DNA of 64,000 nt from Patagioenas fasciata (lineage: Eukaryota > Chordata > Aves > Columbiformes > Columbidae). Where the stretch lies: contig NC_092524.1 in NCBI RefSeq assembly GCF_037038585.1, positions 49,809,001 through 49,873,000 on the forward strand, in the 5' to 3' direction. Made by a program: the position numbers and the translations under genes. The notes beneath the pieces are model-generated. The model saw only the letters and a program-made list of their open reading frames with translations, ran no database searches and had not been told where the DNA came from. Within the stretch, counting starts at the first letter, position 1. Each line of letters starts with the position of its first letter. Shown in pieces: positions 24,725 through 35,864 of the stretch.

Positions 24725-27009
24725 TGAAAAGCAGGAAAGATGTACTCTAGCAGGGCCTGACTAAAGGAACTTTATCACCCACATTTTCCCTTTATTAGAT
24801 GGAAGTTTGCATGGGATGTAAGATGTCCTAAACTGGTGTAAACAAGACAACATGTTAACTTCCAAAAATTTGTGTGCAAAAGCCACACAACTTACATGCT
24901 GACAAAGTTGAAAAGGACAGCCCTGGAAAAACAGGGAATAAGACAATAAGAAGAGAGATGGTGTTATTCATGGAATGTGTCTGTATCTGCTGTATCCACC
25001 TTATGTGAGAAGGACAAAAGATAACTGTCAATTACTGCTTCCCCAACTAGGAGCTCACAGAGTTGCCAGCTCTTATCGTTTCAGCACCGGTCTCACACAG
25101 GAGTCATGCCAGGAGCAGAAGGGAGAGTATGAGGGGTCAGCACATGCACAGCCCTTATCCACTTGGGAAATAAATTTGTCTATAGGCAGTCTAGCAAAGA
25201 CTACTGCAACCTTACTGCAGTCTCTCAGGGGCTCGAAACACCATTGCACACCATTAACTCAGTCTGAAGATGCCCCCTACTACTCACTTCCCTGTCACAG
25301 CTTCAAAGGGTTCATTTATTTTTTTTTTTTTTTTTTTTCTGATGAAGAAGTTAGGAACAGAAATGAGGAGTGGTCATTCTTTCAATTTCAGTGACTGAGG
25401 TGGCTGTCAAATCCCTTACGAACTGTGACCTACTTTGATTCAGACTGCAGCTGTATATTTTCAGGGTCTAATGAGGAGCTCTTATGTTGTACTGCTAAAG
25501 ACAGGAGCAGTCTCACATTTAACCATGGGTTAAACTAGATGACAGTGTGTGTTGGCTGAAACTGTGATCTTGGTTTTGCTGCAGTGAGTGATCTCAATAT
25601 TTTGCTTTTCAGATTTTCAAAGAAAAAAATTAAGGGTGATATGAACTTCTCTCCTGGTGTTCCATCGATTTTTCATTGACAACCTAGACTAGTAAAGCAA
25701 ATTCAGGTATCTCTGTCTCTTTTTTTCCCATTGTAGTTTCAAATGAATTTGTAGTATATTTTTCATTTCACTCAGGATCTCAGCTAAAGCTTGCTGATGT
25801 CAACAGCAGTCCTTTCTTCACCCTCAAAAAACAGGTCAGGAGGATATAATGCTCCCATTTCATTTTTCACTGAATGTTTGCATTCTTTATGACAGCTTCA
25901 TTTCCATTCTTAAACATCCCTTTTGCTGAATTCTGCTCTCAGTATAAATCATAACTCTTACACCTTGTGTAATACTGTTTCTCAGTGCTTTGCTAAAATG
26001 GAGCCAGTGGTATGATCCAGTTGGCCGCAACCACATCTTTCTGTTCTGATTTACAGTAATTCAGAATAATGGTCAGCATCAAACTGCCATGATAAAAACC
26101 CTTGGTGGAAGAAAGATGTTTTGTACATTTCATGATATTGCAGAGATATGGGACATGCAGAACAGAGATTCCATTTTACATACTCCAAATGTAAAGCCAT
26201 TTGACTGCCACAGGAAAACAGAGGAATGACAAGATTCCAGACTGCAGATACTACTCTTTTTGGGGATATGCAGAAGAATTCAAAGTGCAACACAGACAGT
26301 AGACAGTCAGTCGTCAGAATCAATGTAATGTGATCACAAAATCTTCTGTATAGTACATGCTTCCGTCTGTATGACAGAAAGGATGGAAATGTAATGGATC
26401 AGACAAGGTCTCTCTGCCCCTCAGCTTGCTGCTTGGTTCCTGCAGTATGTATAATAATGTATGCATTAAATCAAAAATGTGATCAGGCAGCTGTAAGAGG
26501 AGCTAGAGGCTGTGTTACCCATCCAGAAAGCCTATAACGGTCATTTCTCAGTCACAATGCCAGGCTCATCTCCAGGCATGGATGAACATAGATCATGATC
26601 TTTTAGATAATATGTAGAACTAGTTTTGGCTCTTATTTTCTATGATCATTTGACCTCACGTGCCAAGCTAAATTCTCACTGGGACTGCCAAAACATGTCT
26701 TTCAGGTTCTCAGTGCATCTGGTGAGTGCTATGGCATTTTTTTCCTCCTGAATTTCTGTGTGGTGTTCCGGAAAGCTGACAGAGAGCTGCTGTGTTTTTG
26801 TGTCAAAATGGCTGGATTCCAAGCTTTACGGAAGCAATTTACATGAACTGATCTATCACTTACCCACAGCCCTCTCTTTTTGTTATTTATTTTTTTTTTA
26901 ACAGGAATGGAAGCCTTATATAGGTATTAAAATATTATTGTTATGATATACTTCTGTAGAACATGCCATTACAGGTCATTATTTAAAAGCCATTTTCCAC
27001 ATTCATCTT

Positions 27010-28070
27010 CACAGTATCACAGTCTCACAGTATGTTTGGGATTGGAAGGGACCTCAAAAGATCATCTAGTCCAATCCCCCTGCTGGAGCAGGAACGCCTA
27101 GGTGAAGTCGCACAGGAACATGTCCAGGTGGGTCTTGAATGTCTCCAGGGAAGGAGACTCCACAACCTCCCTGGGCAGCCTGTTCCAGTGCTCTGTCACC
27201 CTCACTGAGAAGAAGTTTCTTCTCAAATTTAAGTGGAACCTCTTGTGTTCCAGTTTGAACCCATTACCCCTTGTCCTATCATTGTTTGCCATTGAGAAGA
27301 GCCTGGCTCCACCCTTGTGGCACTCATCCTTTATATATTTATAAACATTAATAAGGTCATCCCTCAGTCTCCTCTTCTCCAAACTAAAGAGACCCAGCTC
27401 CCTCAGCCTTTCTTCATAAGGGAGGTGTTCCACTCCCTCAACCATCTTTGTTGCCCTACGCTGGACCCTCTCCAGCAGTTCCCTGTCCTTCTTGAACTGA
27501 CGGGCCCAGAACTGGACACAATATTCCAGATGGGGTCTCACCAGGGCAGAGTAGAGGGGAAGGAGGACCTCTCTCGATCTACTGACCACCCCCCTTCTAA
27601 TACACCCCAGGATGCCATTGGCCTTCCTGGCCACAAGGACACAGTGCTGGCTCATGGTCATCCTGCTGTCCACCAGGACTCCCAGGTCCCTTTCCCTTAC
27701 ACTGCTCTCTAATATGTAATTTCCTAACCTATACTGGAACCTGGGGTTGTTCCTGCCCAGATGCAGGACTCTACACTTTCCCTTGTTAAATTTCATCAGG
27801 TTATTCCCCGCCCAACTCTCCAGCCTGTCCAGGTCCCGCTGGATGGCAGCACAGCCTTCTGGCGTGTCAGCCACTCTTCCCAGCTTAGTGTCATCAACAA
27901 ACTTGCTTATAGTACACTCAATTCCTTCATCCAAATCGTCAATGAATATATTGAATAATATTGGCCCCAGTACTGACCCCTGAGGCACTCCACTAGATAC
28001 TGGCCTCCAACTAGACTCCACACCATTGACTACCACTCTCTGGCTTCTCTCCTTAAGCCAGTTTGGAACC
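27010..28070 (-). mobile_element. CR1 LINE, 5'-truncated, about 1.06 kb
   Basis: On the minus strand this element begins near GTTCCAAACTGGCTTAAGG (28070) and ends at 27010 in diverged ATACTGTG/AGACTGTG repeats preceded by GGATTGGACTAGATGATC, the standard avian CR1 3' end. It contains the C-terminal part of ORF2 and a short 3' UTR. The missing 5' portion would carry ORF1, the endonuclease and the first part of the reverse transcriptase. No frameshift or stop breaks the remaining ORF2, so this is the youngest-looking CR1 copy in the window. I do not see a clear target duplication, which is usual for CR1. Confidence 0.97.
27098..28036 (-). pseudogene. CR1 ORF2 reverse transcriptase, C-terminal fragment
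   Basis: An uninterrupted 312-codon frame. It shows [17 protein letters not shown] (residues 15-31), the usual RT palm motif after the first catalytic aspartate, and then FVDD (46-49), the RT active-site motif with its paired aspartates. It continues with the CR1 C-terminal region ending FLCDFT. Full-length ORF2 also has an N-terminal apurinic-like endonuclease and RT fingers, both missing here. The frame opens further upstream through WLKERSQR until the element's truncation point near 28070, and it begins at GTG, so there is no authentic start. It would reverse-transcribe element RNA if complete; as it stands it is a dead remnant with a well-preserved frame. Not a host gene. Confidence 0.93.
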
Positions 28071-28639
28071 TTTCATTTCAGTTATGGAAGTACAAAAACA
28101 CCCAAACCTTAAATAGCCCTGCTGTGACTTTTTCGTACTCTGTGGGATTATACAATCCCTACTTCCACCTACTGTCTTAGAGGTTCTCAGATAATAGTTC
28201 ACACAGTGGCTCTGAGGTATCTCATAGTTTTACCTTTTTCTTCAGGTGACAAGGGGCAGAGGACTCTCAGCCTCCTGTGAATTAGCCCATATGTCTCTTT
28301 CTACAGCATATCCTCCTTCCAGATGACCCTTGCCAAAGTTAGCAAAGTTTGCAAAGTACCTACACCTTTCCAAAATTTATTTGAAGTAGATTAAAAACAC
28401 AGTGTTGGGCAGGTCTATAAAATACGAAGCTAACTTTGTGGCCAGAATAGGAACTCCTGGATGCTGTGCAGAAAGACTTTGAAATAGTTTTAATGTGTTC
28501 ATAAATCGAATGAGCAGCTTGTAGAAATTCTCTGTGTTCTCTGGAAATTACTGCCTTAGTAAGGCATCACCTGCATTTGAGCTGTCAAATGCTCTTAGTT
28601 GCGCTAGGCTTTACTTGGCTGACTGTCTGGTACTAAACA
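28071..28639. other. Unique spacer between two CR1 copies
   Basis: I see nothing recognisable in this interval. Confidence 0.55.
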
Positions 28640-28990
28640 AGTCGATCTCCTCCTCTGTGCCTTTTCTCCTGGGTGAACAGTCTCAGCGATCTTGGCCTTT
28701 CCTCATGCAAGAGATGCTCCTGTCCTTTCATCATCTTTGTGGTCCCCTGCTGGACTGTCTCCAGTATGTATGTCCATATCTCTCTTGCACTTGGGAGTCC
28801 GGAACTGGACACAATACTCCAAGTGTAACCTCACCAGTCCTAAGCAGAAGAGAAGGATCAGCTCTCTTGGCCTGCAGGCAGCACTAATATAGCCCAGGAT
28901 ACCATTACCATTCCTGGCAGAAAGGGCACATTGCTGGCTCAGGTTCAATTTGGTGTCCACCACAACCCCCAGGTACTATTCTGCAAAGCT
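28640..28990 (-). mobile_element. Older CR1 LINE internal fragment
   Basis: The minus strand translates in pieces to CR1 ORF2: GGTGDPKL-type sequence is lost, but DTKLNLSQQCALSARNGNGI and [14 protein letters not shown] correspond to residues about 122-175 of the 27098-28036 copy. On the plus strand it includes CCGGAACTGGACACAATACT. Frames are interrupted, and the match is clearly weaker than that between the 27.0-kb and 31.6-kb copies. It lacks the CR1 3' end, so it is a middle fragment of a different, older subfamily. Boundaries are approximate. Confidence 0.88.
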
Positions 28991-31587
28991 TAGTAATTAC
29001 TCTAAACCTTCACCCTCCAAACCTTCACATGACAAGCTTTTCTGCATTGCAAAATGCGGTCTTAGGTCTGCAGCTGTGGAAGCAGGTTTCACTTTCCTCA
29101 CAATAATGTAGTCAGGTCCCTGAGAACAGCTTTATTGTTTGCACTGAAATCAACAAAACTTGTTTAGGAGACCAAAGTCGGAGACAGAATTTGTCTGCTA
29201 TTTACATAATATGATCCTTCTACTAGGAAAAAATGAACAAGTGGAAACTAACACAAGCCTGGGTGAAAATCCTGATATAGACAGGGCTATTGTAGACATG
29301 ACCTCTGCTAGTTGACTTCTATAGTAGTAGTTATTGAAAATACATCTGATGATGTGCTAGTAGTGTTGCAAGAGTATTACTAAACTGATCAGTTATGGTA
29401 GACCTCTCATATTTTCTTGTTCTTCATCAACATAGCTAGAGTGAGAGGTTTCATCCCATCCCTGTCCTTTCAACTAGGCTGATCCAACATTTGCAAAGTG
29501 TGCTATAAAGCGTTAAGTGAAATGCTCTTAATCATAAATGTCTCCTGCTTCTTTTATGTTGCTTTATTTCTAACTAATAAAAGAATAAAGACTTTTTGAG
29601 GATAATACCACTATTCTGAGAAAATTTAGTTTGTGTAAGGAGCCCTGCTAATGTTGGTCCTTTATCTTACGCCAAGATTATGGAGCTTGTTGGAATACCA
29701 GACCAAGACTTTGGCATTCACACTGTTCTCTGCTGGGAAAGTGCAGCCACAGAGCAGCAGGTGACACGTCTATATGCAGCAATGGCTTGGGCCACTGTCC
29801 TCTGCATTAGCTGTACCTTCAGAATGATGGCTGCTTTCCCAGGTTTAGGGACCTTACAATTGCAATGAACTTATTCTTGAGACCTCTGCCTTGGTGGCTC
29901 TTTTCCATAGATCAATATTTTCAAGAAACTCTGACCAGTGTAATGTCAAACAGTGGTTTCTGTAGATCCCTCATTCCTACAGTTCGCTGATTTCTTAAAT
30001 CCCCAGGTCATACAAATGTTATAACAGTCTTTGGACCAGGCCTCTAGGCCATCCCTGTGTGATAGCAGAGAGCATCTGTAATGCACAGTAAAGTGGTTTC
30101 TTTGATGTTGTCTCTAAATAAAAGCAAAACTATGTGGTGCTCTTTGGCTTTCACAGAATCAGGCCAAGTTACCAAGTTAGGTTAAGGCTTACTCCATTAT
30201 AATGAAGGAAGAGAAACAGACAGTATTTTGCAGGCTCAGCTGAAATCAGCCAACACTTCTAAAGTTTTGTAAACTTGAGTGCTTATAAATAAGAGTTAAT
30301 CCTGAAGTCTGTGATGAATAATGCTACACAATAGATCCATATGAAAAAATTATCAAGTGTTTTTGGGAAAATGGGGGTGGGAAAAGATCCCAGTTTGTAA
30401 AATAAATCGTCATTAAGAATTACTTTCTCATTTCACTTTCTTCAGCATAATAGTCCACTATAGCTCTTCTCATTTATAAGCATCTCTCATGCATTCTTCC
30501 AGAAAGTCTTTCCTCAGTGGAAAATGCAGTAAAACTTCTGCATCAGCACTGCAAGTAATGCTTGTAAGAAAAGGGGTAAAAAAATAGCTTGTCCAGTTGA
30601 GACCATCTGGAGAATACAGGTAGTCAAACTGCAGTTTTCCAACCTGGAAAGTCACCAGGATGCATGTGCTTTCACCTCTCTTCTCACAACATGGCAAATG
30701 AAGGTGACCAAGAGCAGAGAAGATTTAAAACAATGAAAGGTGTAGAGTATTGTAGCCTCATACAGTACACAGTAAAGCAGTTGCACATTGGCGTGATCTC
30801 ACTATTTTGCTGTGCTTTATTTTAGCTGTAGGTGAATTAGAACATTAAGAGGTTAATGTTATGACTTTATCTACGTGTATCAACTATCTGAGAGAGACCA
30901 TCAGGAATTAAATGGGCAGAGAGAGTGTCTGCCTGCTGGGCAGAGCCTTCTGGCCTGTCTGAAATCACCCAACAGCTCAGGTGGAAGGGTTAAAACAACC
31001 AGCTTGCCAAGTTACTGTTCTGGGCAGTCTCTCCTGCAGGTAATACCGAGAAACTGGATGATTAGACATGCTGATTAGACAACAAGCTGCCAGTGGAGAG
31101 CCAGAGTGTTAGATCTTGACCACCTGACTGTGGAAGGGGTCTCAGATATAGTGTGCTGCTTGTTTAAACAGCCAGAGACCTTTATTAGAAGAACTTAATG
31201 AACTGGAGACTGCAGGGATGCATTTTTGTTCTACTACTTTGCTAATGTGATGTATAGGAATTATGTTAAAATTGTATTAACACTACCAGGAACTCAGACA
31301 ACCTAGACAAGAAAATGGGCAACTTGACTCATTATTATTTTCCTGTAGCATTGTACGATACCAACATTTTCAGAGGGGCTATGCAAAACCACTTATTTGG
31401 TGTATGAGAAGGGAGTTTGTTGACATGCTGTGTATAGTTTGGAGCTTAAAATTAATAGGGTAGTTGGAAGATTTGATAGCTGTAAATGAATAAAAGAGTG
31501 TTTGAAACAATTCAGGAGAAGCAGGTATTGATGACTTCATAGGGTAGTTTCAGAGGCATTAACACACAGAACTGAATATTCTCTGAG
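28991..31587. other. Unique non-coding stretch within the CR1 cluster
   Basis: No transposon recognised. Short frames at 29680-29868, 30470-30697 and 30875-31078 have no family features. Confidence 0.55.
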
Positions 31588-32253
31588 GTACCTTGGGGTC
31601 CTGGTGGACAACAGGATGACCATGAGCCAGCACTGTGCCCTTGTGGCCAGGAAGGCCAATGGCATCCTCGGGTATATTAGAAGGCGGTGGTTAGCAGGTC
31701 GAGAGAGGTTCTCCTTCCCCTCTACTCCGCCCTGGTGAGACAGCATCTGGAATATTGTGTCCAGTTCTGGGCCCGTCAGTTCAAGAAGGACAGGGAACTT
31801 CTGGAGAGGGTCCAGTGCAGGGCAACAAAGATGATTGAGGGAGTGGAGCACCTCCCTTATGAAGAAAGGCTGAGGGAGCTGAGTCTCTTTAGCTTGGAGG
31901 AGACTAAGGGGTGACCTCATTAATGTTTACACATATATAAAGGGTGAGTGCCACAAGGATGGAGCCAGGCTCTTCTTGGTGACAACCAACGGTAGGACAA
32001 GGGGTAATGGGTTCAAACTGGAACACAAGAGGTTCCACTTAAATTTGAGTAGAAATTTCTTCTCAGTGAGGGTGACAGAACACTGGAACAAGCTGCCCAG
32101 GGAGGTTGTGGAGTCTTCTTCCCTGGAGACATTCTAATCCTACCTGGACACATTCCTGTGTAGCCTCATCTAGGTGTTCCTGCTTCGGCAGGGGGATTGG
32201 ACTAGATGATCTTTTGAGGTCCCTTCCAATCCCTAACATTCTGTGATTCTGTG
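31588..32253 (+). mobile_element. CR1 LINE 3' fragment with broken ORF2
   Basis: It begins near GGTACCTTGGGGTCCTGGTG and ends with ATTCTGTGATTCTGTG (32238-32253), the exact CR1 terminal repeat. It is the plus-strand counterpart of 27010-27692 and is clearly the same subfamily. ORF2 is broken: a one-base loss near 31690 shifts the frame before the segment [21 protein letters not shown] second deletion of about five bases at the segment [10 protein letters not shown] (around 31900) shifts it again and brings in a stop. These lesions make it older or less constrained than the 27.0-kb copy. Confidence 0.97.
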
Positions 32254-35200
32254 TGATATGAATACGAAGAATGATCCCCTGTGTAACACATTATTTGAAC
32301 TGTCTGCACAAACGTTTCCTTTAGAATTGATGTTGGATTCCTCAGTGGGATAACAAAAGGACTAGGTTTCTATTAAATTTGCAAAATTTTCTGTGTCACC
32401 TAGCCCACAAGAGTGATATTCCTTTCACCTCGTGTTTATGAATAGTCAATATGAGCTAATCACCTTAGGCTCTCTTTCCAGACAGTGAAATCAGATAGGC
32501 ATTGTTTGGGACCAAGTCATTTCATCTAAAGTTGGTCAAATAATAAGAGACATGATGCTTCGATGTTCCTTTACAGTTTCTGTGGTTAGTATTTGACATA
32601 TGAAATAAATAAGAAAGGGAAGATTTCTGTCTTATTGGATGGTCCCAAGAGTTGATACTCTTACTGTGTTCTTTAATTCCATACAGAGTAACTGTTCTTC
32701 TGTTTATAATATTTTCATGGAAGTTTCAACACACTATAAAGGATATTTCCTGAGATTTCCCTAATATTATACCAACCTCTTATGAATTTGGACTCTTTTG
32801 ATAACAGCAAGTATTTAATGGAAATCACATACAACATACGGCACCAGCTCGCTAAATGATAGTTTTACCATTTATCAGGTATTTTTTGTATCAGTTTTCT
32901 CTCTATCTTGTGTAACTTTTAAAGGCTCACGTTACCATAGGTCCTATTGTTCTTGGGTTTTATAGTCACAGATAGAGACGCAATTCCTGCCAAGGATTGA
33001 CTGCTGTCTGTGCCACTGAAACATACATTGATAAGAAAATGTGAATGATGAAGAATTGTCTCAGTGTTTCTTGTATATTTTGTGATTGTTTCAGTAATAA
33101 TCATGACTATACTTTTTAACTGTTCAGTGTACAAAATATGAGTAGGACATCACGACTGAATTACAGAAAAGGTATAGAAATGTTAAGGAAGGGAAGATAC
33201 ACAGCATATCACTTGCCAGGCATGAAATCATGTTTGTGTGTGTGTGCATTTATGTATAATAAACACAACATGATGCTACTGTTATTTCTTCCTCTCTTAT
33301 ACCAGTGAGACAGTGCCCTGAAGGTGTTGACTAGTGGAAATTGAATTTAGACGTGAAGTTGAATCTTTATCAAATTATGGAGGAGTATTTACCACTGTGA
33401 AGGGTTCTAACTAGGATTTCTAGCAGAAGTGATAGAAATTATGATCCCTGTCCTCCCGCTGGGTGAAACTAAAGCTGCTGTAATTTATAGGTATGTCTAC
33501 ATGCTGCACATGGAACTTGGTGCAGTGATCCATTTTAAACAGGTTGGAATATACACATCCTTTGCAAAAAAAATATTTTTGAGGCCAAAAGGTAGCCTTG
33601 TTAGTGGAGCCTCCTTCTGTCTGAACTAGCAATACTAGGCTACCAGCAAATCCAGTTATCTCTAAGACAGTTCACATTAATGTAGTTGATTTGAGGTCCA
33701 GAACTTGAGCAGGTATTACTCAATATTGCTTCCTTATGTAGGTATGTCCTTGAACCATACAGACACCTCCAGTTTTCCTGCTCAGCAGCTGAGAATTCTG
33801 TTGCTCTATGTATGATAGAAACAGAACAATACAAAATGTCCGTGTTCCATTGCATGGTTGTATTTGTACCTGATCCTCTTCTTCCCATTTTAACAGTTTC
33901 GGTTTATTTGCGAAGTCATACACCTCAGCACAGCCATTTAGTCTTTTCAAGAAGAGCTGTTACTGATATCCACTTTTCTTATAGAGGGTGTTCTTGCTTT
34001 GTGCCTAGCTTATGCTATTCTTAGTGCCAGAGAAAAAATTTTTCAGCAATTTCATTCTTAATACGTTGCCTTAGCGGCTCTTGCCTGCAGTTCTTACTCC
34101 TGCCTTTTTGTCACAAGAACTACTAATTGACATATTTCTGCTTTTACCTTATAGATTTATTGATAATGCTGCCAATCTTAGCCAGGCAGGATGAGAGCTC
34201 AAAATTAGACTCACTTTCTTGGCAGCTTCTGCAGCTAGTCTTCAGCAAAGTGATAGCTCCATACCTTTGTCAAGTGCCCAGCAATCTGGTTCCCAAAAGA
34301 CAGCTTTCAGTTTCTAGAACCGTAAGTCTTAAGCATCAAGCTATTAGAAAACTTTGCGTGTGGGTAATATGTTGAGAAGCATTTTTCTATCAAGGGAACT
34401 GCTATTTCAATCCAAACATAGTTGTTAGACTAAACTGCACTGCCAGCCTCTCACACAAGTGTTAGCTGGCATTAGATTTTTCATCCATTAATTATCAATA
34501 GTGCTGATTATCTATATGCTCAAGAGTTAGAAATGATCATTTAGCTCATGAGATATGTCTATCTGTCAATAGTAAATACGATAGAAAAATACAAATAATA
34601 CCTTTAAGTATTTGTAGGGTCCTGATTACACTAGACAATTAGTTAGCTTCAAAACACAACAACTTTCTCAATGGATTCTGAAAGAGGACTTTAACAGCAT
34701 TTTCAAAAAGATGCTTTCCAGACTGTAAGTCACTTTTTATAGGCACATATTGTTTTGCTGATTCTTTCTTCCTAATCCTACTGCTACACTTGAAAGCTTG
34801 ACTACAGCAAATACATTAATTCCCACTAATCCATAAAAGATGTTTATATTAGCATACAAGTATATTGGATATAGTATATAAGCTTATAATATATTGGCAT
34901 ATACCCAAGTAAACTGTACCTATGGATGCTATAGATTTACATAAAGATATCACCTAATAGTATTACGATTGAATTTACACTGTGTAATACATGAAAAGGA
35001 CTACTTTCAGCAGTCTTAATCTGTACATGATAGATAACTGACAGAGCCCAGAGATCAGTGGGGCAGAGGTCTAGGAACAAGAAAGAACTGGGTTTGCGTA
35101 GACTAGAAGCACAAAGACCAAGGGAAAAAATGATAAATATCTTTCAAGTGTTATATATTTCTGACTACATGTTCTTCAAGTATTTAGCAAGACATTACGA

Positions 35201-35615
35201 GGAAGGACCTATCATTTCTACTGTGGGAGTGAGGATTAAATATTGGTTTAGGTAAAACCTTTCTAACTGCAAGGATAGTTATGAAACAGAGTGGATTCCT
35301 TAATAAGATTGCAGAATCAAATGTTGGATATTGTTATGAAAAGGTTAAACAAACTTGTGTTAAAAATGGTTTGAGAACAGCTGATCCTTTCTTAGGCCAA
35401 AGAGACAATATGTCCTTCTTATTCCCCTCCCTTCCTGTGTTCTCTGTTCTATTATGAATCATTTTCCAATTTGTTTGATTGACTGAATTAAACAAGAATG
35501 ACCTATACTCATGAACATACAGACTTGGTTGGTTGAGAAATAAGATATTTCTGTTTTGTTCGTTGCCTATTAAAATAACTAGATCACTACACATCTTACT
35601 GTGGATGTATCACAG
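32254..35615. other. Unique stretch with one exon candidate
   Basis: No transposon recognised. A (GT)7 array is at 33234-33247. The interval 34155-34321 is the best-bounded exon candidate in the window and is listed separately. Around 34840-34910 the sequence is unusually rich in alternating AT. Confidence 0.5.
34155..34321 (+). other. Candidate coding exon (unidentified)
   Basis: A strong acceptor, TTTCTGCTTTTACCTTATAG, ends at 34154, and a strong donor, GTAAGTCTT, begins at 34322. The 167 bases between them are open in one phase for 55 codons, starting LLIMLPILARQDESSKLDSL and ending RQLSVSRT. The middle (SWQLLQLVFSKVIAPYL) is helical and amphipathic in appearance, as in HEAT-type repeats, but that is only an impression. 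I do not recognise a family. The interval starts one base into a codon and ends on a codon boundary. Strong sites at both ends make it better than the other candidates. A chance pseudoexon is still quite possible: 55 open codons are not rare and no partner exon is secure. Confidence 0.25.
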
Positions 35616-35864
35616 TAGAATCATAAAATCATACAATGGTTTGGGTTGGAAAGGACCTATAAAGGTCATCTAGTCCAATCTCCCTGCAATGAACAAGCAT
35701 ATTTTCAACTACATCACGTTGTTTCCTTATAAGTAGTCTGAATCTACCTTCTTTTAGTTTAAGACCATTACCCCTTGTCCTATCCCTACATGCCCTATTA
35801 AAAAAGCCTGTCCCCCTCTTTCTTATAAACCCCCCTTAAGTATCGAAAGGCCAAAAGAAACCTG
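35616..35864 (-). mobile_element. Old CR1 LINE 3' fragment (different subfamily)
   Basis: The plus strand reads TAGAATCATAAAATCATACA, then TTTGGGTTGGAAAGGACCT, AGGTCATCTAGTCCAATCTC and, further on, ACCATTACCCCTTGTCCTAT and TTTCTTATAAACCCCCCTTA. This is the complement of a CR1 3' region whose wording (CTATAAAGGTCATCTAG, CCCTGCAATGAACA) differs from the other tails here and marks an older subfamily. It is heavily substituted and truncated after about 250 bases. Confidence 0.92.

Larger units (their letters stand above)
14097..27009. other. Long unique stretch, no recognisable gene
   Basis: About 13 kb without a transposon I can identify. T runs lie at 14435-14451, 16922-16937, 23014-23028 and 25319-25338. 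Small (AAT)n and (AAAT)n arrays are at 16552-16565 and 24705-24724. Frames of 60-140 codons (for example 24975-25394, 17749-17976, 19441-19758) have no domain signature. Exon-like intervals at 20619-20698 (+) and 24896-24922 (-) are discussed separately. Confidence 0.5.

Noticed and set aside
27102-27983. Plus-strand frames of 65-131 codons at 27102, 27317, 27747 and 27761
   Set aside because: They are antisense shadows of the CR1 ORF2 fragment on the minus strand.
31537-31920. 127-codon minus frame
   Set aside because: It is the antisense shadow of the plus-strand CR1 copy at 31588-32253.
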